From contig JAICYB010000026.1 of the NCBI GenBank assembly GCA_025934435.1, forward strand, positions 1 through 40,807: 40,807 bases of DNA, given 5' to 3'. The notes under the pieces were generated by a model. It was not told the DNA's origin. It worked only from the letters and a program-made list of their open reading frames with translations, and made no database searches. Of the stretch, positions 25,196 to 32,460 are shown piece after piece (positions within the stretch are counted from its first letter, which is position 1; every line of letters starts with the position of its first letter). Position numbers and translations under genes: made by a program. This DNA is from Actinomycetes bacterium (lineage in GTDB: Bacteria; Actinomycetota; JAICYB01).

Positions 25196-25963
25196 ATGAA
25201 TCGCCGATCGGCTCTCAACCGCATAGCACGACGCGTACGCGGCCGCGGGTCAGACGTGACTCCTCGACTCGAGATCACGAGCAATCTGAACGATGCGGAA
25301 CGCGAGATCGTCGGACGCGCGCGCCCGTTCACGATGCTCTCGAACGAGCGCCTCGTCGCATGCGTCGACGCCGCGGCCTACGTCTCGCGAAAGAAGATCC
25401 CGGGCGCGGTCGTCGAGTGCGGGGTGTGGCGCGGCGGCGCGGTGCTCGCCATGGTGATGTCGCTCGTCGCCGCGGGCGACACGGAGCGCGATATCTACCT
25501 CTTCGACACGTTCGAAGGGATGACCGAACCCGGCGACGTCGACGTGTCGCTCTACGACAAGCCCGCACTCGACTCCTGGCGCGAGTTCGAAGGCGAGGGC
25601 CGCAAGGCCTGGGACTACTGGTTCAACAAGGAGACCTTCAATCTCGACGACGTGAAGGGGCTGATCCATTCATCCGGGTATCCGCCCGAGCGCATCCATT
25701 TCGTCGTCGGACGAGTCGAAGACACGATCCCGGAGGGTGCCCCCGACGAGATCGCCGTCCTCCGGCTCGACACCGACTGGTACCAGTCGACGAAGCACGA
25801 GATGGAGCATCTGTACCCGCGCGTCGTGAAGGGCGGCGTCCTCATGGTCGACGACTACGGCCATTGGGACGGATCACGGCGCGCCGTCGACGAGTTCTTC
25901 GCCGGAGGGGGCCCACTGCTCTCGCGCATCGACTATGCGGGCCGGATCGCCGTCAAAGAGTGA
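25196..25963 (+). CDS. TylF/MycF-like sugar O-methyltransferase
   Basis: A 255-residue protein of the TylF (macrocin O-methyltransferase) family, metal-dependent enzymes that methylate hydroxyls of 6-deoxysugars. Signature blocks are VVECGVWRGGAVLAM near 72, LFDTFEGM near 101, RLDTDWYQSTKHEMEHLYPR near 190, and MVDDYGHWDGSRRAVDEF near 217; the aspartates in DTDWY and VDDYG correspond to the Mg-binding and catalytic positions in MycF. It starts at ATG 25196 after GGGAG. It heads the operon that makes a CDP-6-deoxysugar, so methylation of that sugar, before or after transfer, is the natural hypothesis. The acceptor is not proven. Confidence 0.88.
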   Translation: MNRRSALNRIARRVRGRGSDVTPRLEITSNLNDAEREIVGRARPFTMLSNERLVACVDAAAYVSRKKIPGAVVECGVWRGGAVLAMVMSLVAAGDTERDIYLFDTFEGMTEPGDVDVSLYDKPALDSWREFEGEGRKAWDYWFNKETFNLDDVKGLIHSSGYPPERIHFVVGRVEDTIPEGAPDEIAVLRLDTDWYQSTKHEMEHLYPRVVKGGVLMVDDYGHWDGSRRAVDEFFAGGGPLLSRIDYAGRIAVKE

Positions 25964-25976
25964 GAGCATTGATGCG

Positions 25977-26771
25977 ATGAGCAAGATCCCGACGATCATC
26001 CTGTGCGGGGGCCGCGGAACGCGGATGGGGCCCCTGAGCCAGACGCTGCCGAAGCCGATGCTCCCGATCGGGGACCGCCCCGTGCTCTGGCACGTGATGA
26101 AGATCTACGGCTCGTACGGTTTCACCGACTTCGTCCTCGCACTCGGCTGGCTCGGTGAAGAGTTCCGCAAGTACTTCCTGAACTACGAAGCGCTGACCAA
26201 TGACTTCACCATCGATCTCGGCAAGCCCGACCGCGTCCGCTACCTCGGCGAGCATCCGGAGGTCGGCTGGTCCGTGACCTGCCTCGATACCGGACGAAAC
26301 TCCCTCACCGGCACGCGCGTGCGGCGCGCGGCCGACGCCATCGGCGACGGACCGGTGATGGTCACCTACGGCGACGGCGTCGGGAACGTCGACGTCGACG
26401 CGCTCCTCCGGACGCACACCGAAGAAGGACGACTCGCCACCGTGACGGTGGTTCGTCCTCCCGGACGGTTCGGTGAGCTCGAGATCGATGATGCGCGTCG
26501 CGTGCGGGAGTTGAACGAGAAGCCGCAGACGAGCGCGGGAACGATCAACGGGGGGTTCATGGTGTTCGAGCGCGAAGCGATCGAGCGCTACTTCCCCACC
26601 GAAGGCGACTACATGCTCGAACGCGAGCCGCTCGGCGGACTCGTCGCCGACAAACAGCTCACGGCGTACGAACACGATGGGTTCTGGCTCCCGATGGACA
26701 CACCTCGCGAGCAGGAGCTCCTCGACACGCTCTGGGAGTCGGGAGAGGCGCCGTGGAAGGTGTGGTCGTGA
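25977..26771 (+). CDS. rfbF: Glucose-1-phosphate cytidylyltransferase
   Basis: A 264-residue nucleotidyltransferase, close to the usual 257. The pyrophosphorylase loop is IILCGGRGTRMGPLSQTLPK, with KPMLPIGDRPVLWHVMKIY; VMVTYGDGVGNVDV contains the metal-binding aspartate; and NGGFMVFEREAIE and DYMLEREPL are RfbF-type rather than RmlA-type. It makes CDP-glucose from CTP and glucose-1-phosphate. ATG at 25977 is used because the domain begins three codons later. The stop overlaps the dehydratase start (GTGA). With the next three genes it provides a CDP-6-deoxyhexose, a route better known from Gram-negative O-antigens. Confidence 0.93.
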   Translation: MSKIPTIILCGGRGTRMGPLSQTLPKPMLPIGDRPVLWHVMKIYGSYGFTDFVLALGWLGEEFRKYFLNYEALTNDFTIDLGKPDRVRYLGEHPEVGWSVTCLDTGRNSLTGTRVRRAADAIGDGPVMVTYGDGVGNVDVDALLRTHTEEGRLATVTVVRPPGRFGELEIDDARRVRELNEKPQTSAGTINGGFMVFEREAIERYFPTEGDYMLEREPLGGLVADKQLTAYEHDGFWLPMDTPREQELLDTLWESGEAPWKVWS

Positions 26772-27757
26772 ACGGATCGTTCTGGCGACACCGTCCGGTC
26801 GCCGTCACCGGAGCGATGGGTTTCGTCGGATCGCATCTCGTCGCCGAGCTCGTGCGCGCGGGTGCCGAGGTCGTCGTGCTCGTTCGCGACGACGTTCCGC
26901 CGACGCCGACCGTCAAGGATTGGCGCGGGAAGGCGTCCGAGGTCCAGGGCCAGCTCCAGGACCAAGCGTTGATGGAACGCTTCCTCGGTGAGTTCGAGGT
27001 ACGAACGGTCTTCCATCTCGCCGCGCAGACGCAGGTGCGCGTCGCGAACAACAATCCCGTGTCGACGTTCGACTCGAACATCCGCGGCACGTGGACGCTC
27101 CTCGAAGCCTGCCGCCGGACGCCGGGCATCGAGCAGATCGTCGTCGCGTCGAGCGACAAGGCGTACGGCGATCAGCCGACCCTCCCCTACACCGAGGACA
27201 TGCCGCTGCTCGCCACGCATCCCTACGACGTCTCGAAAGCAGCCGCGGACCTCGTCTGCATGAGCTACCGAAAGACGTACGGCCTCCCGCTCTCGATGTC
27301 GCGGTGCGGCAACTTCTTCGGCCCCGGCGACACGAATTGGGACCGTCTCGTGCCGGGAACGATCCGGTCGCTCCTGGCCGGCGAACGTCCCATCGTTCGG
27401 TCGGACGGATCTCCGACGCGCGACTACATCCACGTCGCCGATGGCGCCAGCGCCTACGTCTGCATGGCCGAGAAGATGGCCGACGACCCGGCCGCCGTCG
27501 GTGAGATCTTCAACTTCTCCGTCGAATCGCCCATGAACGTGATCGATCTCGTCGAGCTCGTCCGCAAGGCCGCGGGGCGGATGGACCTCGAGCCGGTCGT
27601 GCAGGCCGGAGCGAGAAATGAGATCCAGGACCAGTTCCTGTCGTCCGAGAAAGCGCGCCGGGTCCTCGGCTGGACGCCGCGGATGTCGATGGACGAAGCG
27701 CTCTCGTCGACCGTCGACTGGTACCGCGACTTCCTCGCGGAAGAGGGTCGCGACTGA
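26768..27757 (+). CDS. rfbG: CDP-glucose 4,6-dehydratase-like extended SDR
   Basis: A 329-residue extended short-chain dehydrogenase/reductase. The NAD loop is AVTGAMGFVGSHL, the catalytic block VVASSDKAYG, and the YxxxK motif HPYDVSKAAADL. SMSRCGNFFGPGDTNWDRLVPG and the later VRSDGSPTRDYIHVAD are typical of RfbG. The enzyme oxidises C4 and dehydrates C6 of CDP-glucose to give CDP-4-keto-6-deoxyglucose. GTG at 26768 overlaps the rfbF stop and has GGAAGG upstream; a second in-frame GTG at 26753 is less likely. It is slightly shorter than the common 350-360 residues. Assignment rests on the adjacent cytidylyltransferase as much as on sequence. Confidence 0.88.
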   Translation: MNGSFWRHRPVAVTGAMGFVGSHLVAELVRAGAEVVVLVRDDVPPTPTVKDWRGKASEVQGQLQDQALMERFLGEFEVRTVFHLAAQTQVRVANNNPVSTFDSNIRGTWTLLEACRRTPGIEQIVVASSDKAYGDQPTLPYTEDMPLLATHPYDVSKAAADLVCMSYRKTYGLPLSMSRCGNFFGPGDTNWDRLVPGTIRSLLAGERPIVRSDGSPTRDYIHVADGASAYVCMAEKMADDPAAVGEIFNFSVESPMNVIDLVELVRKAAGRMDLEPVVQAGARNEIQDQFLSSEKARRVLGWTPRMSMDEALSSTVDWYRDFLAEEGRD

Positions 27758-28674
27758 GCGTCGTCCTCGTCACCGGCGCCGGCGGCTACGTCGGCGGCCG
27801 GCTCGTAGAGGAACTGGGTCGACGGAGCATCGACGTGCGCGCCGTCGTTCGATCGAAAACCGACCGTCTGAACGCCGAGCAATTCGTCGCCGACCTTCGA
27901 TCACCAGCGCCCGACGAGATGTTCGAGGACGTCACCGCCGTCGTCGCGCTTGCCGGACCGAACGAGGTCGAAGTCGCACGCGCCGGCGACGAAGCGATCG
28001 AGGCAACGGTCGCGGTGACGCGCAACGCGGTCACCGGCGCGGCGGAGCACTCGATCTCGAACGTCATCTACCTCTCGACGTTCCACGTGTACGGGAGCTC
28101 CGTCCGACCGGGCGAGATCATCACCGAAGACACGCCCGCACAGCCCGAACATCCCTACAGCCGGGCGCGCCTCGCGGCCGAAGAGATCGCGCAAGAACTG
28201 TCCGACCCCGTCATCTTCCGGCTCACGAACTCGGTCGGTGCTCCATCGCATCCGGACATCGAACGATGGACGCTTCTCGTGAACGACCTCTGCCGGCACG
28301 TCGTCCGCGACGGGAAGATCGTTCTGAAGTCGGACGGAACGCAGTGGCGCGACTTCGTCCCGCTGTCCGATGTCGTCCGCATCGTCGCGGACGTCTCACT
28401 CGACGCGCTGCGTCCGGGGATCTACAACCTCGCGTCGGGCAGATCGACGACGGTACGGCACGTCGCCGAGATGATCCGCGACCACGCCAAGTCGCTCCTC
28501 GGTGAACAAGCGACGATCGAAGGACCTGTTCCAAATGCCGAACCTTCGCAGCCGTACACCGTCGGCGTGGATAAACTGGCCGCCGCCGGTCATCGAGCGA
28601 CGGGCACGCTTGATGACGCGATCGATGAGACGCTTCGTTTCTGCGTCGAGTGGAAGGACGCCCTGACCGTATGA
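27754..28674 (+). CDS. NAD(P)-dependent epimerase/reductase (SDR), apparent CTG start, Lys-to-Arg active site
   Basis: A 306-residue extended SDR, probably reducing or epimerising the CDP-4-keto-6-deoxyhexose made by RfbG. The nucleotide loop VTGAGGYVGGRL begins at residue 6 and STFHVYGSS contains the catalytic Ser/Thr. The catalytic YxxxK is changed to Y135-SRA-R139 (tac at 28156, cgc at 28168), so the usual lysine is arginine. No ATG, GTG or TTG precedes the nucleotide loop in this frame; CTG at 27754 overlaps the upstream stop as CTGA, just like the ATGA/GTGA junctions elsewhere, and has AGAGGG about six bases before it. The next normal start (GTG 27835) would delete the Rossmann loop. RWTLLVNDLCRHVV and WRDFVPLSDVVRIV are later family motifs. 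Confidence 0.82.
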   Translation: MSVVLVTGAGGYVGGRLVEELGRRSIDVRAVVRSKTDRLNAEQFVADLRSPAPDEMFEDVTAVVALAGPNEVEVARAGDEAIEATVAVTRNAVTGAAEHSISNVIYLSTFHVYGSSVRPGEIITEDTPAQPEHPYSRARLAAEEIAQELSDPVIFRLTNSVGAPSHPDIERWTLLVNDLCRHVVRDGKIVLKSDGTQWRDFVPLSDVVRIVADVSLDALRPGIYNLASGRSTTVRHVAEMIRDHAKSLLGEQATIEGPVPNAEPSQPYTVGVDKLAAAGHRATGTLDDAIDETLRFCVEWKDALTV

Positions 28675-29126
28675 GTGAGATCGAAGGACTTCGCGTCACG
28701 CCGCTCCGCCGCATCCCCGACGAACGTGGAGCGGTCTTCCACATGCTCCGCAACGACAGTGAGGTGTTCGAAAGCTTCGGCGAGATCTACTTCTCGACGG
28801 CGATCCCCGGCGCGATCAAGGGCTGGCACAAGCACGTCGAGATGACACTGAACTACGCGGTCCCGGTCGGGATGATCAAGCTCGTGTGCTACGACGACCG
28901 CGAAGGTTCGCCGACGAAAGGTGCGTTGTCCGAATTGTTCATCGGTGAGCTGAACTACGTGCTCGTAACGATCCCCCCGCTCGTGTGGAACGGATTCAAA
29001 GCCTTCGGTGACCAGACGGCGCTCGTAGCGAACTGTGCGACGATCCCGCATCGTCCGGACGAGATCGAACGACTCGACCCGTTCTCGCCGACGATCCCAT
29101 ACGACTGGTCGCTCAAGCACGGCTAG
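28671..29126 (+). CDS. Short RmlC-like cupin (nucleotide-sugar 3,5-epimerase family)
   Basis: A 151-residue cupin of the dTDP-4-dehydrorhamnose 3,5-epimerase family, about 30 residues shorter than RmlC. PDERGAVFHMLR near 15, IYFSTAIPGAIKGWHKHVEM near 40, including the expected histidine, and KLVCYDDREGSPTKG are recognisable. In the C-terminal part the region that holds the catalytic tyrosines of RmlC (YKTTDYY) reads ANCATIPHRP, so the general acid appears to be missing. It overlaps the SDR stop as ATGA. The likely substrate is CDP-4-keto-6-deoxyglucose, giving an epimerised 4-keto sugar for reduction. Loss of the tyrosines could mean single epimerisation or another reaction. Confidence 0.78.
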   Translation: MSEIEGLRVTPLRRIPDERGAVFHMLRNDSEVFESFGEIYFSTAIPGAIKGWHKHVEMTLNYAVPVGMIKLVCYDDREGSPTKGALSELFIGELNYVLVTIPPLVWNGFKAFGDQTALVANCATIPHRPDEIERLDPFSPTIPYDWSLKHG

Positions 29127-29132
29127 ACGCGC

Positions 29133-30230
29133 ATGCGTATCGCACTGACGCACGCGTACAGCTGGCCCGAGGTGCGCCGCGGGGCCGAACGGATCACGCA
29201 AGAGCTCAGCCGCTCGCTCGCGAAACTCGGCCACGACGTCACCGTGCTCACCGCGGGCTCGACGCCCGGCCGTTCCACCGCCGACGGCGTCACCACGGTG
29301 AAGATGCTCAGGCGCCGGCATTTCGCGTCGGCGCGGCGTCACGAGAAGCTGTTCAGCCTGTGGCTCGTCCCGCGCCTCGTCGCCGGCGGGTTCGACTGCA
29401 TCCATTCGTTCGGACCGTACGACGCACTTGCCGCCGTCCGTGCGTCACGGATACGGAAGACGCGCACCGTCTACACGAACCTCGGCTTGCCGATCCGCGA
29501 GTACTGGGAAGGGCACTGGGCGGCGCCCGCCCACACACGCGTTGCCGCCGACATCGACGTCTACGGATGCATGTCGCAGTTCGCACTCGAGATCTTCGAG
29601 CGGGACTACGGACGCAAGGGAACGCTCAACCCCGGCGGCGTCAACATGGGCGAGTTCTCGCCGGCGACCGAGCGCGTGGCCGATCCGACGATCCTGTTCT
29701 CGGCGGCCCTCGGCGAGCCGCGCAAGGGTGGCACCGTCCTCGTCGAGGCCTTCGTGCGCCTGCTCGGTGACGTGCCCGCGGCGAGGCTCTGGCTGAGCGG
29801 TCCCGGGGATCCGAAAGACTTCATCGAGGCGCTCCCGCGAAACGTCCGCGACCACATCGACGTCCTGGCGCTCGGCGAGCCCAAGGATCAGGCCGAGCGC
29901 TACGGGCGGTCGTGGGTCTCCGCCCTCCCCTCGAAGAACGATTCGTTCGGACTCGTCGTCATCGAGTCGCTCGCGTGCGGCACGCCGTTCGCGGCGTCGA
30001 ACAACGCCGCGCTCCCCGAGCTCATCACGGACGGGGTCACCGGCAGGCTCTGCGATCCGGACGACCCACACTCCGTCGCCGACGCGTTACGCGGCTGTTT
30101 CGATCTCGCGCAACGTCCCGAAACGGTCGAGAAGTGCCGGTCGTTCGCGGCGCGATACGACTGGGACACGCAGGTCGCGCCGGCCTACGCGCGGATCTAC
30201 GCCGGTTCCGATACCTGGATCACCCAGTAA
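29133..30230 (+). CDS. Glycosyltransferase family 4
   Basis: A 365-residue GT-B enzyme. RRGAERITQELSRSLAKLGH near 15 is the N-terminal acceptor-side helix block; the donor domain starts near 188 (TILFSAALGEPRKGGTVLVE) and contains LWLSGPGDPKDF and the donor loop NDSFGLVVIESLACGTPFA near 270, in which the first glutamate of E-x7-E is aspartate. It follows the CDP-sugar genes by six bases and is the only glycosyltransferase in that operon, so transfer of the CDP-derived 6-deoxysugar is a reasonable inference. The start ATG at 29133 leads directly into the conserved beta strand MRIALTHAY. Confidence 0.87.
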   Translation: MRIALTHAYSWPEVRRGAERITQELSRSLAKLGHDVTVLTAGSTPGRSTADGVTTVKMLRRRHFASARRHEKLFSLWLVPRLVAGGFDCIHSFGPYDALAAVRASRIRKTRTVYTNLGLPIREYWEGHWAAPAHTRVAADIDVYGCMSQFALEIFERDYGRKGTLNPGGVNMGEFSPATERVADPTILFSAALGEPRKGGTVLVEAFVRLLGDVPAARLWLSGPGDPKDFIEALPRNVRDHIDVLALGEPKDQAERYGRSWVSALPSKNDSFGLVVIESLACGTPFAASNNAALPELITDGVTGRLCDPDDPHSVADALRGCFDLAQRPETVEKCRSFAARYDWDTQVAPAYARIYAGSDTWITQ

Positions 30231-30241
30231 CATCCTTGGGA

Positions 30242-30961
30242 ATGGACGGAACAACGCTCGCGGAAACGGTCGCGAAGTATCCCTGGTATCACACGCTCGA
30301 CCTTGGTCAAGGCGTCGTCACGCGCGGGATGTTCGATCACCGCGGTTCGGAGCACAAGTACCTGATCCCCGAAGATACGACGGGCCTCCGCTGCCTCGAC
30401 GTCGGGACCATGGACGGCTTCTGGGCCTTCGAGATGGAGAAGCGCGGGTCGACGGAGGTCGTCGCCGTCGACCTCGAGGATCCCAACAAGCTCGACTGGC
30501 CCGCGTCGCTTCGCGACAAGGTCGAGAAGTCGTTGGACGAAACGAAAGAGACGCGTTTCAACCTCGCGCGCGATTGCTTGAACTCGAAGGTCGACCGGCG
30601 GCTCGTGTCGGTGTACGACCTCGACCCCGCCGAACTCGGGACCTTCGATCTCGTCTTCTGCGGCGACCTCCTCGTGCACCTGAAGGATCCGGTGACCGCC
30701 GTCGAGCGCATCCGTGGCGTGTGCCGCGGACGCGCGATCGTCTGCACGCCGATCATCCGTCCGCGCTTCATGCGCACGCGGACGCTCGCGTGGTTCGACG
30801 GGATCGACGAGTTCCAGTGGTGGGTGTTCTCAGGGCCCGCGCTCAAGCGCCTGATACGCGCCGCGGGTTTCGCGGACGTCGACGCGTATACAGAGTTCGA
30901 GATGCCGGCACGCACCGGCGACTGGAAGGGACTCCGCGGCGTCGTACGCGGTCGCGTCTAA
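30242..30961 (+). CDS. CmoB-like (DUF1698-type) SAM methyltransferase
   Basis: A 239-residue paralogue of the enzyme at 18459-19286. YPWYHTLDLGQGVVTRGMFDHR at 13-34 is the family entry motif; CLDVGTMDGFWAFEMEKRG is SAM motif I, VAVDLED the acidic strand end, and FDLVFCGDLLVHLKDP motif IV. DEFQWWVFSGPALKRLIRAAGF near the C-terminus also matches its paralogue. The ATG at 30242 is the first start after the preceding stop (eleven bases). It closes the CDP-sugar operon and converges on whiB with thirteen bases between the stops. Sugar methylation is inferred; the family's tRNA role is unlikely here because two copies sit in the glycan locus. Confidence 0.82.
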   Translation: MDGTTLAETVAKYPWYHTLDLGQGVVTRGMFDHRGSEHKYLIPEDTTGLRCLDVGTMDGFWAFEMEKRGSTEVVAVDLEDPNKLDWPASLRDKVEKSLDETKETRFNLARDCLNSKVDRRLVSVYDLDPAELGTFDLVFCGDLLVHLKDPVTAVERIRGVCRGRAIVCTPIIRPRFMRTRTLAWFDGIDEFQWWVFSGPALKRLIRAAGFADVDAYTEFEMPARTGDWKGLRGVVRGRV

Positions 30962-30974
30962 GCGACCGAACCGC

Positions 30975-31364
30975 TCAGCTCTCCGTCGTCGTCGACGACG
31001 GAGATGACATCGGCCGGCCCTGAACAACGACGGCGGGCAGGCGTGCGAGTCGTCCAGGGCCGGCGATGTCCTGGGGGGAAACGGCGATAGGGAGCGTGCG
31101 GCTCATCGGATCCGCACGGCGCGCTGCCCGTCGCTCGCGCTCCGTGAGCCCTCCCCAGATTCCGAAACGTTCGTCGGCTTCGAAGGCCTCCTGGAGGCAT
31201 TCGACGCGGACGCCACACTCCTGACAGACCGACTTCGCCTGAGCTTCACGTCGACGACGTTCGGCGCGCGATTCGGATTCGTCCGGCGCGAAGAAGAGAT
31301 GTGTGCGCCCGCGGCAGTTGGCGTCGAGCGTCCAGATGCCGTCGTCGATCGTCAGCGAAGTCAT
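30975..31364 (-). CDS. WhiB-like iron-sulfur transcriptional regulator
   Basis: A 129-residue Wbl protein. The four cluster-binding cysteines are at 17, 47, 50 and 56 (NCRG, CQECGVRVEC), followed by the invariant turn FGIWGGLTERERRAARR at 67-83. Wbl proteins bind a [4Fe-4S] cluster, sense redox or NO, and act with region 4 of the principal sigma factor. The C-terminal 45 residues after RADP are low in known motifs and longer than in minimal Wbl proteins. No ribosome-binding site precedes ATG 31364, but an ECF-type promoter motif ends twelve bases upstream (31377-31402), which would give an almost leaderless mRNA. It lies 70 bases downstream of the sigma/anti-sigma triad on the same strand. 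Confidence 0.95.
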   Translation of the reverse strand: MTSLTIDDGIWTLDANCRGRTHLFFAPDESESRAERRRREAQAKSVCQECGVRVECLQEAFEADERFGIWGGLTERERRAARRADPMSRTLPIAVSPQDIAGPGRLARLPAVVVQGRPMSSPSSTTTES

Positions 31365-31376
31365 GTTCTGCGGATT

Positions 31377-31402
31377 AACGGCGGCCGGTTCCGGTAGGTT
31401 CC
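31377..31402 (-). promoter_or_regulatory. Candidate ECF-sigma promoter of whiB
   Basis: Read on the minus strand, GGAAC (31402-31398), seventeen bases, then CGTT (31380-31377) agrees with the consensus GGAAC-N16/17-CGTT of SigE/RpoE-type ECF factors. An ECF gene lies 1.5 kb upstream. The predicted transcript would start about six bases before the whiB ATG. This is a motif match, not evidence of use. Confidence 0.5.
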
Positions 31403-31408
31403 AGAACC
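31387..31408. repeat. Direct and inverted GGAACC half-sites upstream of whiB
   Basis: On the minus strand GGTTC-TG-GAACC (31408-31397) forms a short dyad, and a second GGAACC lies at 31392-31387, ten bases (one helical turn) from the first. The cluster overlaps the -35 element of the candidate whiB promoter, so it could be an operator or simply a duplicated -35. It is G+C-rich, and chance occurrence is possible. Confidence 0.35.
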
Positions 31409-31434
31409 GCGTTTGCGCTGCTCAGCGCTCCGAT

Positions 31435-32460
31435 CTACGGGATCAGGTGGGCGATCCAGTGGAACAGCGTCGACCAGAGCGAGCCCATCCGGGCGAGCGC
31501 CGACGGCCCGCCCTTCGGGAACGGACGGATCATCTGCGCCGGGTCGAGCGCCGGTTCCTCGGACACGAGTACGAACCCGTGTCCGCCTCCTTCCCACGCC
31601 CATGTCCCCGGGCCCGGACCCGTCCAGCCGCGAACCTTGCCGAACCTCGTCGCGACGAAGCCGGACGGGGCGCGGAGGCGTCCGTTCGTTCGGAACACCG
31701 AGAGCGCGTGCAGACCGTCGGAGTACACCAAGTGCTGCGCGGTTCGTCCTCCAACGTTCAAGCGGTATGCGTGCAGCAGCCGGTACCCCTCCGAGAGCCG
31801 CTTCGGGGCGTCCGTCGCCCGCACCGACTTCACGACCGTCGGTGTGCCGGTTCCCGGATCGAATCGTTCCGCGAGACCGGCGTTGCCCCACTGCATGTCG
31901 ATGATGGTCGACATCGCGACGAGCTTGTCGTTCGCGTTGTAAAGACCGCGTTGGTAGACGATCCCCGACGACTCGTGGACGAGCCACCGTTCGACGAGTC
32001 GTCCGTCATCGCGGCGGACGAGCGTCAGCGGGACGACGGGCACGCCGAGCAGCTCCTGCGTGGGACCGACTTCGATGTCGTACTTCGCGACGATCTCCGA
32101 CGGCACGATCGGCACGAGCTGCTCGTTCGCTTCTTCGAGGTTCGTCCCGGCGGACGAAACGATCCCCATGCCGGGCTGACGCCAGATCTTGGTGACGGAC
32201 GAACCCGACTCCGCGCGCACGAACTCGCCGCTCGCCGTCGATTGCACGTCGAGGACGGCCGCGGACTGCGGCCGGCCGAAGTACACGACGAGTTGCCGCG
32301 CGCGGTACGGCGTTCCTTCGGCCCCCGCAACCTTCGTCAGGAACGCCTTCGCGGCGACGGGATTGTCGTCGGCGTCCGCCGGAGGCATGACCAGCGAGAG
32401 CGCGACGATCGCCGCGCTCAGCGCGAACAGCGCCATCGCTCGAGAAGACGTCATCGTCAC
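31435..32460 (-). CDS. Secreted RseB/MucB-like sigma-factor regulatory protein
   Basis: A 341-residue exported protein. Residues 8-31 are a signal peptide (ALFALSAAIVALSLVMPPADA). The body begins with AAKAFLTKVAGAEGTPYRARQLVVYF, resembling the RseB/MucB/LolA-type N-terminal lipid-binding fold, and a second domain from about 210 (GYRLLHAYRLNVGGRTAQHLVYSDGL) resembles the C-terminal MucB domain. In proteobacteria RseB shields the anti-sigma factor from proteolysis and senses mislocalised envelope lipids or glycolipids. Here it directly follows, with a GTGA overlap (32457-32460), a membrane anti-sigma gene and an ECF sigma gene, so the same circuit is likely. GTG at 32460 is preferred over ATG 32454 because of the overlap. 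Confidence 0.8.
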   Translation of the reverse strand: MTMTSSRAMALFALSAAIVALSLVMPPADADDNPVAAKAFLTKVAGAEGTPYRARQLVVYFGRPQSAAVLDVQSTASGEFVRAESGSSVTKIWRQPGMGIVSSAGTNLEEANEQLVPIVPSEIVAKYDIEVGPTQELLGVPVVPLTLVRRDDGRLVERWLVHESSGIVYQRGLYNANDKLVAMSTIIDMQWGNAGLAERFDPGTGTPTVVKSVRATDAPKRLSEGYRLLHAYRLNVGGRTAQHLVYSDGLHALSVFRTNGRLRAPSGFVATRFGKVRGWTGPGPGTWAWEGGGHGFVLVSEEPALDPAQMIRPFPKGGPSALARMGSLWSTLFHWIAHLIP

